DNA of 64,000 nucleotides from Closterium sp. NIES-65 (Eukaryota > Streptophyta > Zygnematophyceae > Desmidiales > Closteriaceae). Positions 22,621 through 33,671 of this stretch are shown in pieces. The position numbers and the translations under genes were made by a program. The DNA lies in NCBI GenBank assembly GCA_948144175.1, contig CANXME010002337.1, positions 2,030,001 through 2,094,000 of the forward strand, read 5' to 3'. Numbering within the stretch: the stretch's first letter is position 1; every line of letters begins with the position of its first letter. A model generated the notes under the pieces. That model saw only the letters and a list, made by a program, of their open reading frames with translations, ran no database searches and was not told the DNA's origin.

Positions 22621-22692
22621 TCCGGTGAGCACAGCGCCTCTGTCACTGCACTGCCCCTTCCATACAGTTTGCACTGCTAGACTACTGTCGTC

Positions 22693-25600
22693 ATGGCTAC
22701 CCCTAGTGTCCTCGCTTTTGACGCCGAGGGTCGAGCCATCGACTTTGACGATTGGGTAGATGACCTGCAGCTGTTCTTACAGTGCGATAGGGCAGACGGC
22801 CTCTCTCTCTTTGACCTCACCTCTGGCGCCTCTCTTGCCCCTGCTGCTGATGCTGACGCCACTGTTCGCTCCCAGTGGGCCACGCGCGACGCTGCTGCAC
22901 GTCTTGCTGTGCGTCGCCACCTCCCTACCTCCGAGCGTGCGCACTTTAGTCATTACAAGAGTGCTCAAACCTTGTACGACGCTGTAGTTGCACGCTACTC
23001 CTCCCCTGCCACTGCTGCACTGAGCCGTCTCATGCTACCGTACCTCTTCCCTGACCTTGGTACCTTTCCCACACTCGGTGACCTCATTACGCACCTCTGC
23101 ACTAGTGACACCCGCTACCTCGCTGCGCTTCCTGCTGACTTCTGCGCCAAGAACCCCCCCCCCCCATGTACATCACTCTCTACTACATAGTCACTCGCCT
23201 CCCTGACTCCCTTCGCGTAGTCAAGGACCACTTCCTTTCAGTCTGTCCCACCACACTCACGGTTGACCTCCTCGAGAAGGCCCTCCTAGCGGCGGAGAAG
23301 AGCATAGTCGCTGTAGGGGCCTCTCGTGGTGACCCGCGCACCCCCATCTTTGAGGGGTGTTCCCCCTCCCCCCTTCTGCCCTCTGTTGCCTCTGCTGCTG
23401 CAGCCGACCTCCTTGGTCTTGAGTCGGCCGGTGCCTTGTCTGCCCCTACCGGGAGACGCCGCTCTGGCAAGGGCAAGGGGGACAGGGGCGCTGGAGGGGC
23501 AAGCGGGGGCGGTGGAGGTGGAGGTGGAGGCGGCGGGGGGAGTGGGGGTGGCGGTGGGAGTGGAGGTGGGGGCGGAGGTGTCGATGGCGGCAGTGGAGGC
23601 GGAGGCAGCGGCGGCGGTGGCGATGGGAGCGGAGGTGGCGGAGGTGGCGGCAGTGGAGGAGGCGGCGGAGGCGGCGGTGGAGGCGGAGGCGGCGGAGGCG
23701 GCGGAGGCTGCGGGGGTGGCGGTGGAGCTAGTCGCGGGTCTACGCAGAGGAGTGGCTCCGGTGGTGGTCCGCGCCAGCAGCAGCAGCGAGGTCGTGAGAC
23801 CCTGTCCCCTCAGCAGCTCCGTGAGTGGTACACTGCACGCCAGCGGGGTGGGGGTTTTGGTCCGTGCACCTACGTCCTGCGCACCGGCAACCGTGCGGGT
23901 GAGCAGTGTGGGGGTGCGCACCCCACCCAGCGCTGCTTTGGCCGCCTGACGGACGCGTGGCGTCACCAGTTCCCGGAGGCCGCAGAGATCCCTCGCTAGG
24001 GCGAGCTGTCTAGGGCGGGAGTTGCCATATATGATCTTGATTTTGATGCTATCCTTTCTGCCATGTATGCTGTGTCTATTAGTGATGAGGGTGACTGTTA
24101 CCGGTGTTTCCCGCCCGATCCGGGCATTGAGACTGCTGCTCTAGGTACTGGTGCGGCTGCTGCCTTGGGTGCTTGCAACTCTGCTGCTCTAGGTGCTAGT
24201 GCGTCTGCTTCCTCAGGTACTGGTGAGTCTGCACTCTCAGGTACTGGTGAGTCTGCGCTCTCAGGTACTGCGTCGGCTTCGGCCTCCCTCACCTTCACCC
24301 TTGACTCTGGGGCTTCTCGCTCTTTCTTTCGGGACCGCACCGCACTCACGCCGCTTAGTCGGCCGGTTGCGGTGTCTCTGGCTGACCCCTCTGGGGGTCC
24401 TGTCCTGTCTCGCTTCTCCACAATCCTCCCGTGTCCGGCGGCTCCCTCTGGCACCCTGTCTGGTCTCTACCTACCCTCGTTGTCTACGAACTTGGTGAGT
24501 GGTGCTGACCTACAGGATGCGGGAGTACACCAGTTCACTCCTGCGCGTCAGCGGGTGACGCACTGCACAGAGGCTAGCACAGGCCGACACCTGGCTACGT
24601 TTACCCGTCAGCCAGGGTCGAGCCTGTACACACTGACCACTGCGTCTCCTCCCGTTGCTGAGTCTGGTAGGGTAGCTATGTTGGGTCAGGTGTTTGCTGC
24701 AGTGTCCAGGTCTGGTCCTGAGTCTGCCCCTTGTTCGTGTCGTCTCCTGTCTCACGAGACTCTCCTCTGGCACCACCGCCTTGGTCACCCCTCTCTGCTT
24801 CGGCTAAGAGGCATGGCCTCCCGTCTTTTTGTTTCTGGTCTCCCCCGGTCCCTCCCTTCCCCTTCCTCAGGGCCCTGGCCCTACCTGTGTCCCCTGTGTC
24901 GAGGGGCGCCCGCGGGCTGCCCCTCACTCCTCCCAGTTTCCTCCGACAGAGGCCCCGCTGCAGACGCTTCACATGGATGTGTGGGGCCCAGCCCGCGTCC
25001 GTGGACTGGGTCACGAGCGCTACTTCCTGCTGGTGGTTGACGACTACTCGCGTTACACCACAGTCTTCCCCTTGCGCAGCAAGGGTGATGTCACTGAAGT
25101 GCTGATCGATTGGATCCGTGCAGCTCGTCTCCAGCTCAGGCAGAGCTTTGGCTCGGACTTTCCTGTTCTGCGTCTGCACTCGGACAAAGGCGGAGAGTTT
25201 TCTTCTGGCCTTCTGAGAGCCTACTGTCGTGTACGAGGCATCTGTCAGACCTTCACGCTTCCGGACTCCCCGCAGCAAAATGGGATTGTTGAGCGCCGCA
25301 TTGGCATGGTCATGGACGTCGCTCGTACGTCTATGATGCATGCGGCTGCTCCCCGTTTTCTGTGGCCGTTTGCGGTGAGGTACGCGGCGCATCAGATCAA
25401 CCTACACCCCAGGGTCTCTAGGCCGGAGACCTCCCCAGCCTTGCTGTGGACGGGGAAGGTTGGCGATGCGTCGGCGTTCCGGGTCTGGGGATCTCGGGCG
25501 TTTGTCCGCGACTTGTCTGCGGACAAGCTGTCCCCTCGTGCTGCTCCTTGCGTCTTCCTGGGGTTCCCCCCTGACGCGCTTGGGTGGCAGTTCTACCACC

Positions 25601-28509
25601 CCACCTCTCGCCGTGTTCTGTCCTCCCAAGACGTCACGTTTGACGAGTCGGTCCCCTACTACCGCCTCTTCCCCTACCGCACTCCGTCCCTCCCCCCGCC
25701 GCCGCTCTTCCTTGTACCAGGTCCCCCTCCGGTAGACCCCCTCCCCCCTCAAATCCGTCCCCTTTAGGTGTGTCACAGGTGACTGTGGTGCTGCTGAGGG
25801 TGCTGAGCCTGGGGGTGTTGACTCTTGGGGTGCTGAGCCTGGGGGTGCTGAGCCTGGGGGTGCTAAGACTGGGGGTGCTGAGCCTGGGGGTGCTGAGCCT
25901 GGGGGTGCTGAGCCTGGGGGTGCTGCGCGTGAAGGTGCTTTGCCTGGGGGTGCTACACCTGGGTGTGCTGAGCCTGGGGGTGCTGAGCTTGGAGGTGCTC
26001 CGCCTGGAGGTTCTCCGGGTGCTTCGTCTCTGCGGGAGCCACTCTCTCCACAGGATATGCGTGAGTGGTTTGCCCGGCGCTGGAGGCGTTCTGCTGGTGC
26101 TGGAGGTTCTTCGGCTACTGAGGGTGCTGCTGTCGCGGGTCCCGGAGGTGCTCGTACTGGGAGTACTGGAGCTGCTGGAGCTGCGGATTCGACTGGAGCT
26201 GGTGCTGCTGAGGGTGTTGGATCTTAGACTACTGCTGGCGGTCCTACTGCGGGTACTCCTGGTGCTGTTGGAGGTTCTGGAGAAGTTGGAGCGGGTGCTC
26301 CTGCTGGGGGTACTGGTGCTGTACCTGTTGTGTCTGGTGTCGCCGCACGGCCTCGACCGTACTTCGCTCCACTCCTGCAGCAGGTTATTGGTCTTCCGCC
26401 TTCTTTAGAGTGTCCATAGCTAGTCTCGTCACAGTTACAGTTGCAGCCTACCTCCCCTTTGCCTGCTTCTTCTACCTACAGTGGTCCTACTGGAGGTCTT
26501 ACTGAGCGTCGTGAGCCTACGTCTCGCCCTGCATCGCCTGTCTGTGCTGCTCGCGCTAGTGGTCGTGGTTCGCTTCAGCGTCCTCCTCCTGTCCCTGGCA
26601 CGCACAGGATGTCTCTACGTCCGTCCACTGCTCCTCTGCGTGCCCCTTAGCCTTCTCCTCCTGAGTCCTCTCTTCCTGCTTTTGCCGACCCGGAGTCGGA
26701 CTCTCTTCGTGCTGCCAGTCCTACTGTCACGCGTCTCCTGGCTACTGTCGTCACTGACCCTTCTTTCGAGTCCACTGCTGCGTCTGCCCTAGTTGCTGAG
26801 CTCGTCGACTTTGCTGCTCGCTGTTGCCTAGACTACGCTTCTAGTCTTGTCGCTGAGTCTGAGTTTGTTTGTCCTCCGTCCGTCGAGGGTGAGTGTGCCC
26901 TTGGCACGGACGTCCTTGAGGACAGGCAGGAGGAGTTCCAGTGCTTGGCCGCTGCTTCACCTCATCTCGTGTCCGTACTGCTTACCCCTAAGGGAGACCC
27001 GGATGCACTTGACATCCCGACTCCGCGCTCTTACGCGGAGGCGATAGAGGGTCCCTACTCTTCTGAGTGGCAGGCAACTATGGATGTAGAGATGGCTTCC
27101 TGGAAGTCCACAGGCACCTACGTTGACGCTGTCCCCCCTCCTGGGGCGAACATCGTCAGTGGCATGTGGATCTTCAGGGTGAAGCGGCTGCCGGGTTCTC
27201 CGCCTGTCTTCAAGGCGCGTTACGTGGCTCGTGGCTTCAGTCAGCGGCAGGGAGTTGACTACTTTCAGACCTTCTCCCCCTCCTCGAAGATGACCACTCT
27301 TTGGGTACTGCTGCATGTTGCTGCTCACCGTGACTACGAGCTGCACTCTCTCAACTTTAGCACAGCTTTCTTGCAGGGCAGCCTGCACGAGGAGATCTGG
27401 CTACGCCGCCCACCTGGCTTCACTGGGTCGTTTCCTCCTGGTACCCAATGGAGTCTCCGGCGTCCAGTCTACGGTCTCCGCCAGGCGCCACGTGAGTGGC
27501 ACGACACACAGAGGACTACACTTGCGGCTCTTGGGTTTGCTCCTTCTACTGCCGACCCGTCGCTGTTTCTGCGCACCGACACCTCTATTCTACATCCTCG
27601 TGTATGTCGACGACCTGCTCTTTGCCACAGCTGACACTGCTGGACTCGCCTACGTGAAGTCCGAGCTGAAGAAGAGACACACGTGCACTGACCTGGGCGA
27701 ACTGCGCGGCTACCTTGGCTTGCAGATCACCCGGGACAGAGCACGCCACACCATTACCCTGACTCAGTCACACATGGTGCAGCAGGTCCTTCAGCGCTTC
27801 GGCTTCACGTACTCCTTGCCTCAGGCCACTCCTCTGCCTACTCGCCACTCACTCTCAGCTCTGCCTTTGGATGAGTCCGTAGATTCGAGTGGCCCGTATC
27901 CAGAGCTTGTTGGCTGTCTCATGTACCTGATGACCTGCACACGACCTGACATTGCATACCTTCTTAGCATTCTCGCACGCTATGTTGCTCCTGGGAGACA
28001 CTGACCAGAGCACATGGCTGCAGCGAAGAGGGTGTTGCGCTACTTGTGCAGTACGTCGGGCATGGGGCTAGTGCTTGGAGGGCGGAGTCCAGTGGTCCTC
28101 ACTGGGCACGCGGACGCTTCTTGGGCTGACGACCAGGCTACGCAGCGGTCGTCACAGGGTTACACCTTCAGCCTTGGTTCCGGCTCTGTTTCGTGGCGGG
28201 CTACTCGCTCGTCTTCTGTTCTCAGCTCTAGTTATGAGGCTGAGATCTACGCAGGGGCCATGGCTGCACAGGAGCTTCGCTGGCTCACCTACCTGCTGAC
28301 CGACCTTGGAGAGCCGCCTCGTTCTCCTCCAGTCCTGTACGTAGACAACAAGGCCATGCTGGCCTTGTGTCGAGAGTAGAGACTGGAGCACAGAACAAAG
28401 CACATTGCTCTTCGCTACTTCCTTGCTCGTGAGGTATAGCAATGTGGTCAGTTGCGGCTTGCGTACGTGGCCTCTGAGGCCAACACTGCTGATGTCTTCA
28501 CCAAGGCAC
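22693..28509 (+). pseudogene. Element 3 gag-pol, heavily decayed, interrupted by element 4
   Basis: Starts at ATG 22693 (MATPSVLAFDAEGRA) with the family domain order. Gag shifts frame in a 12-C run (23154-23165). TGG-to-TAG stops it at 23997-23999 after the Cys-His motif. An extra base near 24858 shifts frame before the integrase CxxC. Small indels near 25750-25770 break the linker, and TAG at 26227 and 26650 falls in the pre-RT linker. A deletion near 27585 shifts frame just before YVDD, and TGA (about 28003), TAG (28377-28379) and a further TAG near 28437 fall in RNase H. Protease DSGAS, integrase HSDKGGEF and QQNGIVER, and RT motifs are still readable. At 28509 the frame is interrupted by element 4 and resumes at 33253. 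Confidence 0.93.
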
Positions 28510-28641
28510 TGTCAGAACATTATAGCTTATGCTGTTGTGTAGGCTATAGTGGGGTATCCCATAGGGGGTACAACCCATTTAGGGTTTCATATTTGTACTC
28601 ACTTCATTCATAGTTCATTCATTCTCGTTCACTTCTTCTCA
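28510..28641 (+). repeat. Element 4 5' LTR (132 bp)
   Basis: TGTCAGAACATTATAGC to CACTTCTTCTCA, preceded by GGCAC. Confidence 0.95.
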
Positions 28642-28655
28642 TGGTATCGAGCAGG
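28642..28655 (+). promoter_or_regulatory. Element 4 primer-binding site
   Basis: TGGTATCGAGCAGG, identical to that of element 3. Confidence 0.8.
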
Positions 28656-28702
28656 TTACCCTGTGGGAACTGTGCTTAGGGCCCACCACTACTACCTCGA
28701 AC

Positions 28703-28735
28703 TTTTTTTTTTTCTGCCCGGAGCGCGCTCCGGGC
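28703..28735 (+). promoter_or_regulatory. Element 4 T-run followed by perfect palindrome
   Basis: Eleven T (28703-28713) are followed by a perfect 20-bp palindrome at 28716-28735 with half-site GCCCGGAGCG. It occupies the place of the leader hairpin of elements 1 and 2, but the T-run comes first. Confidence 0.6.
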
Positions 28736-28739
28736 TCTC

Positions 28740-29710
28740 TCTCTTCCTTTTCTTGACCGGCCCTTCGCCGCCAGCGCGCCGCCCGCCCTAGAGCCTGAGC
28801 GCCGCCTTTAACAGCCCGCGAGCCGCCCTTAGCAGCCCGCGCGCTGCCCTAGCGCCCGCGCTTCGCTCGCCCGCCCTAGCGCCCTAGCGCCCGCGCGCTG
28901 CCCTACGCAGCCCGCGCGCAGCTCGCGTGAGCCGCCCGTCAGCCGCCCTCTGCCGCTCGTGAGCCGCCCGTGCGCCACCCGCAAGCCGCCCGACCCGCCG
29001 CCCGCGAGCCGCCCGACGCGCCGCCCGTGCGCCGCCCTCGGCTGCCCGTGAGCTGCACGTGCACTGCACGTGCGCCACCCGTCAGCCGCCCGTCAGCCGC
29101 CCGTGGCTGCTCGATGCGCCGCCCGCGCAGCCGCCCGTGAGCTGCCCGTGCGCCGCCCGTCAGCCGCCCTCAGCCGCCCGACGCGCCGCCCGTGCGCCGC
29201 ACTCAGCCGCCCGTGAGCCGCCAGTGCAGCCGCCCTCACCCGCCCGTGAGTCGCCAGTGCAGCCGCCCGTGCAGCCGCCCGTGCAGCCGCCCGTGCAGCC
29301 GCTCGTGCAGCCGCCCGTACTGCCGCCCGTGCAGCCGCCCGTGCAGCGGCCCGACGTGCCGCCCGTGAGCCGCCCGTGCCGCCCGTGCAGCCGCCCGTAC
29401 AGCCGCCCGTGAGCCGCCCGCGAGCCGCCCGTGAGCCGCCCGTCGCGACGCCCGCGCCACCCGTGCCACCCGCGTCACCCGAGCCGCACGAGCCGCCCGT
29501 GCAGCAGAGCCGCCCGAGTCGCCCGAGCCGCCCGAGCCGCCCGAGCCGCCCGAGCCGCCCGAGCCGCCCAACCCGCCCGAGCCGCCCGAGCCGCCCGAGC
29601 CGCCTGAGGTGCCGAGTACCTGCTCCTGTGGGGCTGCTGCTGCTCCTGGGCCGGCGGAGTTGCTGTGCTGCCGTGTTGCTGTGCTGCTGAGCGGCTCGAC
29701 CCTTCCTGTC
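28740..29710 (+). repeat. Element 4 GC-rich repeated leader
   Basis: Units of GAGCCGCCCGTG and GTGCAGCCGCCC type, then GAGCCGCCC repeats to about 29605. It is again unlike the leaders of the sister copies. Confidence 0.8.
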
Positions 29711-29733
29711 CGGTGAGACTGTCGGCTGCTATC

Positions 29734-32700
29734 ATGGCCACCCTAGTGTCCTGGCTTTTGACGCTGAGGGTCGCGCCATTGACTTTGCGGTCTGGGTCGA
29801 CGACCTGCAGCTGTACTTGCTGTGCGATACGGTAGATGAAGTTTCTCTCTTTGACTTTGTCTCTGGCGCTGTCCCTGCCCCTCCTGCTGATGCTGACCCC
29901 ACTGTTCGTTCCAAGTGGGCCTCACGCGATGCCACTGCACGTCTTGCTGTGCGTCGCCACCTCCCTTCCTCCGAGAGTGCACACTTTAGTCAGTGCAAGA
30001 CCGCTCAGGCCTTGTACGACGCTGTAGTTGCGCGCTACTCCTCCCCCTCCTCTGCTACACTGAGCCGCCTCATGCTACCGTACCTCTTCCCTGACCTTGC
30101 TGCCTTTCCCACAGTCGCTGACCTCTTTACCCACCTCCGCGCTAGTGACACTCGCTACCGAGCTGCGCTTCCTGCTGACTTCTGCGCCGCAAACCCCCCT
30201 CCCATGTACATCACCCTCTACTTTCTCGTCACCCGTCTCCCTGAGTCCCTTCGTGTAGTTAGGGACCAGTTTCTCTCTGTCTGTCCCACCACCCTCACTG
30301 TCGACCTCCTCGAGAAGTCCCTGCTAGCGGCCGAGAAGAGCATAGTCGCTGTAGGGGCCTCTCGTGGTGACCCTCGCACCCCCATCTTTGAGGGGTGTTC
30401 TCCTCCCCCCCTGTTACCCTCTGTCGCCTCTACTGCTGCGGCCGACCTCGTTGGTTTAGAGTCGGTCGGTGCGGCGTCTGCCCCCAGCGGTAGGCGCCGC
30501 TCTGGCAGAGGCAAAGGGGGCAAGGGAGCGGGTGGAGCTAGCGGGGGCGGTGGCGGAGGAGGTGGGGGCGGCGGGGGGAGTGGGGGTGGCGGTGGGGGTG
30601 GTGGCGGGAGTGGAGGTACTAGTGGCGGCAGTGGAGGCGGAGGCGGCGGTGGAGGTGGTGGCGGAGGTGGCGGTGGGAGCGGCGGGGGCGAGGGTGGCGG
30701 TGGCGGCGGCGGCGGCGGAGGCGGGGGTGGCGGTGGTGGAGGTGGTCGGAGTGGCTCGTCCAAGCGGAGAAGCACTGGGGGTGGTCAGCGCCAGCAGCAC
30801 CAGCAGCAGCAGAAGCAGCAGCAGCAGCGCTCTCGCGACGTCCCCGCCCCTCAGCAGCTCCGTGAGTGGTACTGCGCGCACTAGTGGTCGCGGTTCGCGT
30901 CAGCGTCCTCCTCCTGTCCCTGGCACGCACCGGATGTCTCTGCATCCGTCCACTGCTCCTCTGCGTGCCCCTTTGCCTTCTCCTCCTGCTTCCTCTCTTC
31001 CTGCTCTTGCCGACCCGGAGTCGGACTCTCTTCGTGCTGCCAGTCCTACTGTCACGCGTCTCCTTGCTACTGCTGTCACTGACCCTTCTTTCGAGTCTTC
31101 TGCTGCGTCTGCCCTTGTCACTGAGCTCGTCGACTTTGCTGCGCGCTGTCGTCTAGACTACGCTGCTAGTCTTGTCGCTGAGTCTGAGTCTGTCTGTCCT
31201 CCGTCCGTCGGGGGTGAGTGTGCCCTTGGCACGGACGTACTTGAGGACAGGCAGGAGGAGTTCCAGTGTCTGGCCGCCGCTTCACCTCATCTCGCGTCTG
31301 TACTGCTCGCCCCTGAGGGAGACCCGGATGCACTAGACATCCCGACTCCGCGCTCTTACGCGGAGGCGATAGAGGGTCCCTACTCCTCTCAGTGGCAGGC
31401 AGCCATGGATGCAGAGATGGCTTCCTGGAAGTCCACAGGCACCTACGTTGACGCTGTTCCCCCTCATGGGGCGAACATAGTCAGTGGCATGTGGATCTTC
31501 AGGGTGAAGCGGCCGCCCGGTTCTCCGCCTGTCTTCAAGGCGCGTTACGTGGCTCGTGGCTTCAGTCAGCGGCAGGGAGTTGACTACTTTCAGACCTTCT
31601 CCCCCACCCCGAAGATGACCACTCTTCGGGTACTGCTGCACGTTGCTGCTCACCGTGACTACGAGCTGCACTCTCTCGACTTCAGCACTGCTTTCTTGCA
31701 GGGCAGCCTGCACGAGGAGATCTGGCTGCGTCGCCCACTTGGCTTCACTGGGTCTTTCCCTCCTGGTACCCAGTGGAGTCTCCGGCGTCCAGTCTACGGT
31801 CTCCGCTAGGCGCCACGTGAGTGGCACGACACACTGAGGACTACGCTGGCGGCACTTGGGTTTGCTCCTTCTATTGCCGACCCGTCACTGTTTGTGCGCA
31901 CCGACACCTCTCTACCGCCGTTCTACATCCTCGTGTACGTCGACGACTTGGTCTTTGCCACAGCTGACACTGCTGGACTCGCCTACGTGAAGTCCGAGCT
32001 GCAGAAGAGACACACGTGCACTGACCTGGGTGAACTGCGCAGCTACCTTGGCTTGCAGATCACCCGGGACAGAGCACGCCGCACCATTACCCTGACTCAG
32101 TCACACATGGTGCAGCAGGTCCTTCAGCGCTTCGGCTTCACGTACTCCTCGCCTCAGGCCACTCCACTGCCTACTCGCCACTCGCTCTCAGCTCTGCCTT
32201 CGGATGAGTCCGTAGAGTCGAGTGGCCCGTATCCAGAGCTTGTTGGCTGCCTCATGTACCTGATGACCTGCACACGACCTGACCTTGCATACCCTCTTAG
32301 CATTCTCGCACGCTATGTTGCTCCTGGGAGACACCGACCAGAGCACATGGCTGCAGCGAAGAGGGTGTTGCGCTACTTGTGCAGTACGTCGGGCATGGGA
32401 CTAGTGCTTGGAGGGCGCAGTCCAGTGGTCCTCACTGGGCACGCGGACGCTTCTTGGGCTGACGACCAGGCTATGCAGCGGTCGTCACAGGGTTACACCT
32501 TCAGCCTTGGTTCCGGCTCTGTTTCGTGGCGGGCTACCCGCTCGTCTTCTGTTCTCGGCTCCAGTTGTGAGGCTGAGATCTACGCCGGGGCTATGGCTGC
32601 CGAGGAGCTTCGCTGGCTCACCTACCTGCTGACCGACCTTGGAGAGCCGCCTCGTTCTCCTCCAGTCCTATACGTAGACAACAAGGCCATGCTGGCCTTG

Positions 32701-32919
32701 TGTCGAGAGCAGCGACTGGAGCACAGGACAAAGCACATTGCTCTCCGCTACTTTCTTGCTCGTGAACTACAGCAGCGTGGACAGTTGCGACTTGCGTACG
32801 TGGCCTTTGAGGCCAACACTGCTGATGTCTTCACCAAGGCACTTGCGCCTTGTGATCATCAGCGTTGCTGCACGCAGCTGGGTCTTGTGCCTGTCTTGCC
32901 TCACTTGCTCACTTCTTGA
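29734..32919 (+). pseudogene. Element 4 gag-RT-RNase H, internal deletion
   Basis: The usual ATG (29734) is followed by a one-base loss that shifts frame at codon 4. Gag is otherwise open from about 29760 through the poly-Gly tract (30528-30755) and Gln-rich segment to REWYCAH and a stop at 30882-30884. There the sequence jumps to the pre-RT linker (TSGRGSRQRPP), losing the Cys-His motif, protease, integrase and GAEPG linker, about 2.8 kb relative to element 1, and changing frame. RT is open to TAG at 31807-31809 (CAG in sisters). It then continues in the same frame with YVDD and a complete RNase H to 32919. A copy without integrase and protease could only move with proteins from other copies. 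Confidence 0.93.
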
Positions 32920-33131
32920 CCTTGCTTGTACCTTCACCTATATATACTCTTGCTCTTGCTTGCTTGACTCTTGTATATCTCTATATGTGATCTTGCATGT
33001 GAACTGGCCTTCTGGCCTTTGAACTTGTGCTCGGAATGTGTGGTGACTTTGTGATCCACCCTGAGCTTTGCTTTGCTTTGCTTGACTGGTCTTGTGACCC
33101 CTTGTTCTCCCCCACTTTGCCTATGGGGGTG

Positions 33132-33252
33132 TGTCAGAACATTATAGCTTATGCTGTTGTGTAGGCTATAGTGGGGTATCCCATAGGGGGTACAACCCAT
33201 TTAGGGTTTCATATTTGTACTCACTTCATCCATAGTTCATTCATTCTTCTCA
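33132..33252 (+). repeat. Element 4 3' LTR (121 bp)
   Basis: Matches 28510-28641 apart from an 11-bp deletion near the end and one substitution. It is preceded by the CCCCCA/TGGGGG hairpin. Confidence 0.93.
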
Positions 33253-33334
33253 GGCACTTGCGCCTTGTGATCATCAGCGCTTCTGTACGCAGCTGGGTCT
33301 TGTGCCTGTCTTACCTCACTTGCTCACCTCTTGA
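33253..33334 (+). pseudogene. Element 3 pol C-terminal end, beyond element 4
   Basis: After the GGCAC duplication the RNase H tail of element 3 resumes (ALAPCDHQRF to PHLLTS) and ends at TGA 33332-33334. This proves the nesting. Confidence 0.92.
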
Positions 33335-33544
33335 CCTTGCTTGTACTGTTGCATATATATACACCTGCTCTTGCTTGTCTAGTCCTTTTTATATATGTAC
33401 TCCTGCATGTGAACTGGCCTTGTGGCCTTGAACTTGTGCTCAGAATGTGTGGTGACTTTGTGATCCACCCTGAGCTTGCTTTGCTTTGCTTTGCTTGACT
33501 GGTCTTGTGACCCCTAGTTCTCCCCCACTTTGCCTATGGGGGTG

Positions 33545-33671
33545 TGTCAGAACATATAGCTTGTGCTTATTGTGTAGGCTATAGTGGGGTAGCCCATAAG
33601 GGGTACAACCCAATTAGGGTTAGTACTTGTACTCAGTTCATTCATAGTTCATTCATTCTCGTTTCTTCTCA
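33545..33671 (+). repeat. Element 3 3' LTR (127 bp)
   Basis: Partner of 21594-21720, followed by the GTAAC duplication. The 3' UTR of element 3 occupies 33335-33544. Confidence 0.95.

Larger units (their letters stand above)
28510..33252 (+). mobile_element. Element 4: nested, internally deleted Ty1/copia
   Basis: A 4.74-kb copy with LTRs at 28510-28641 (132 bp) and 33132-33252 (121 bp) and a perfect GGCAC duplication (28505-28509 and 33253-33257). The 3' LTR lacks 11 bp near its end and has one substitution. About 2.8 kb of the usual coding region is absent. It lies in the same orientation inside element 3. Confidence 0.96.
21594..33671 (+). mobile_element. Element 3: Ty1/copia, carrying nested element 4
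   Basis: LTRs of 127 bp (21594-21720 and 33545-33671) differ at one position. A perfect GTAAC duplication flanks them (21589-21593 and 33672-33676). The 12.1-kb span includes element 4, which landed in the RNase H coding end. Without it the element is about 7.3 kb, the same as its relatives. The polyprotein has many lesions. Confidence 0.96.
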
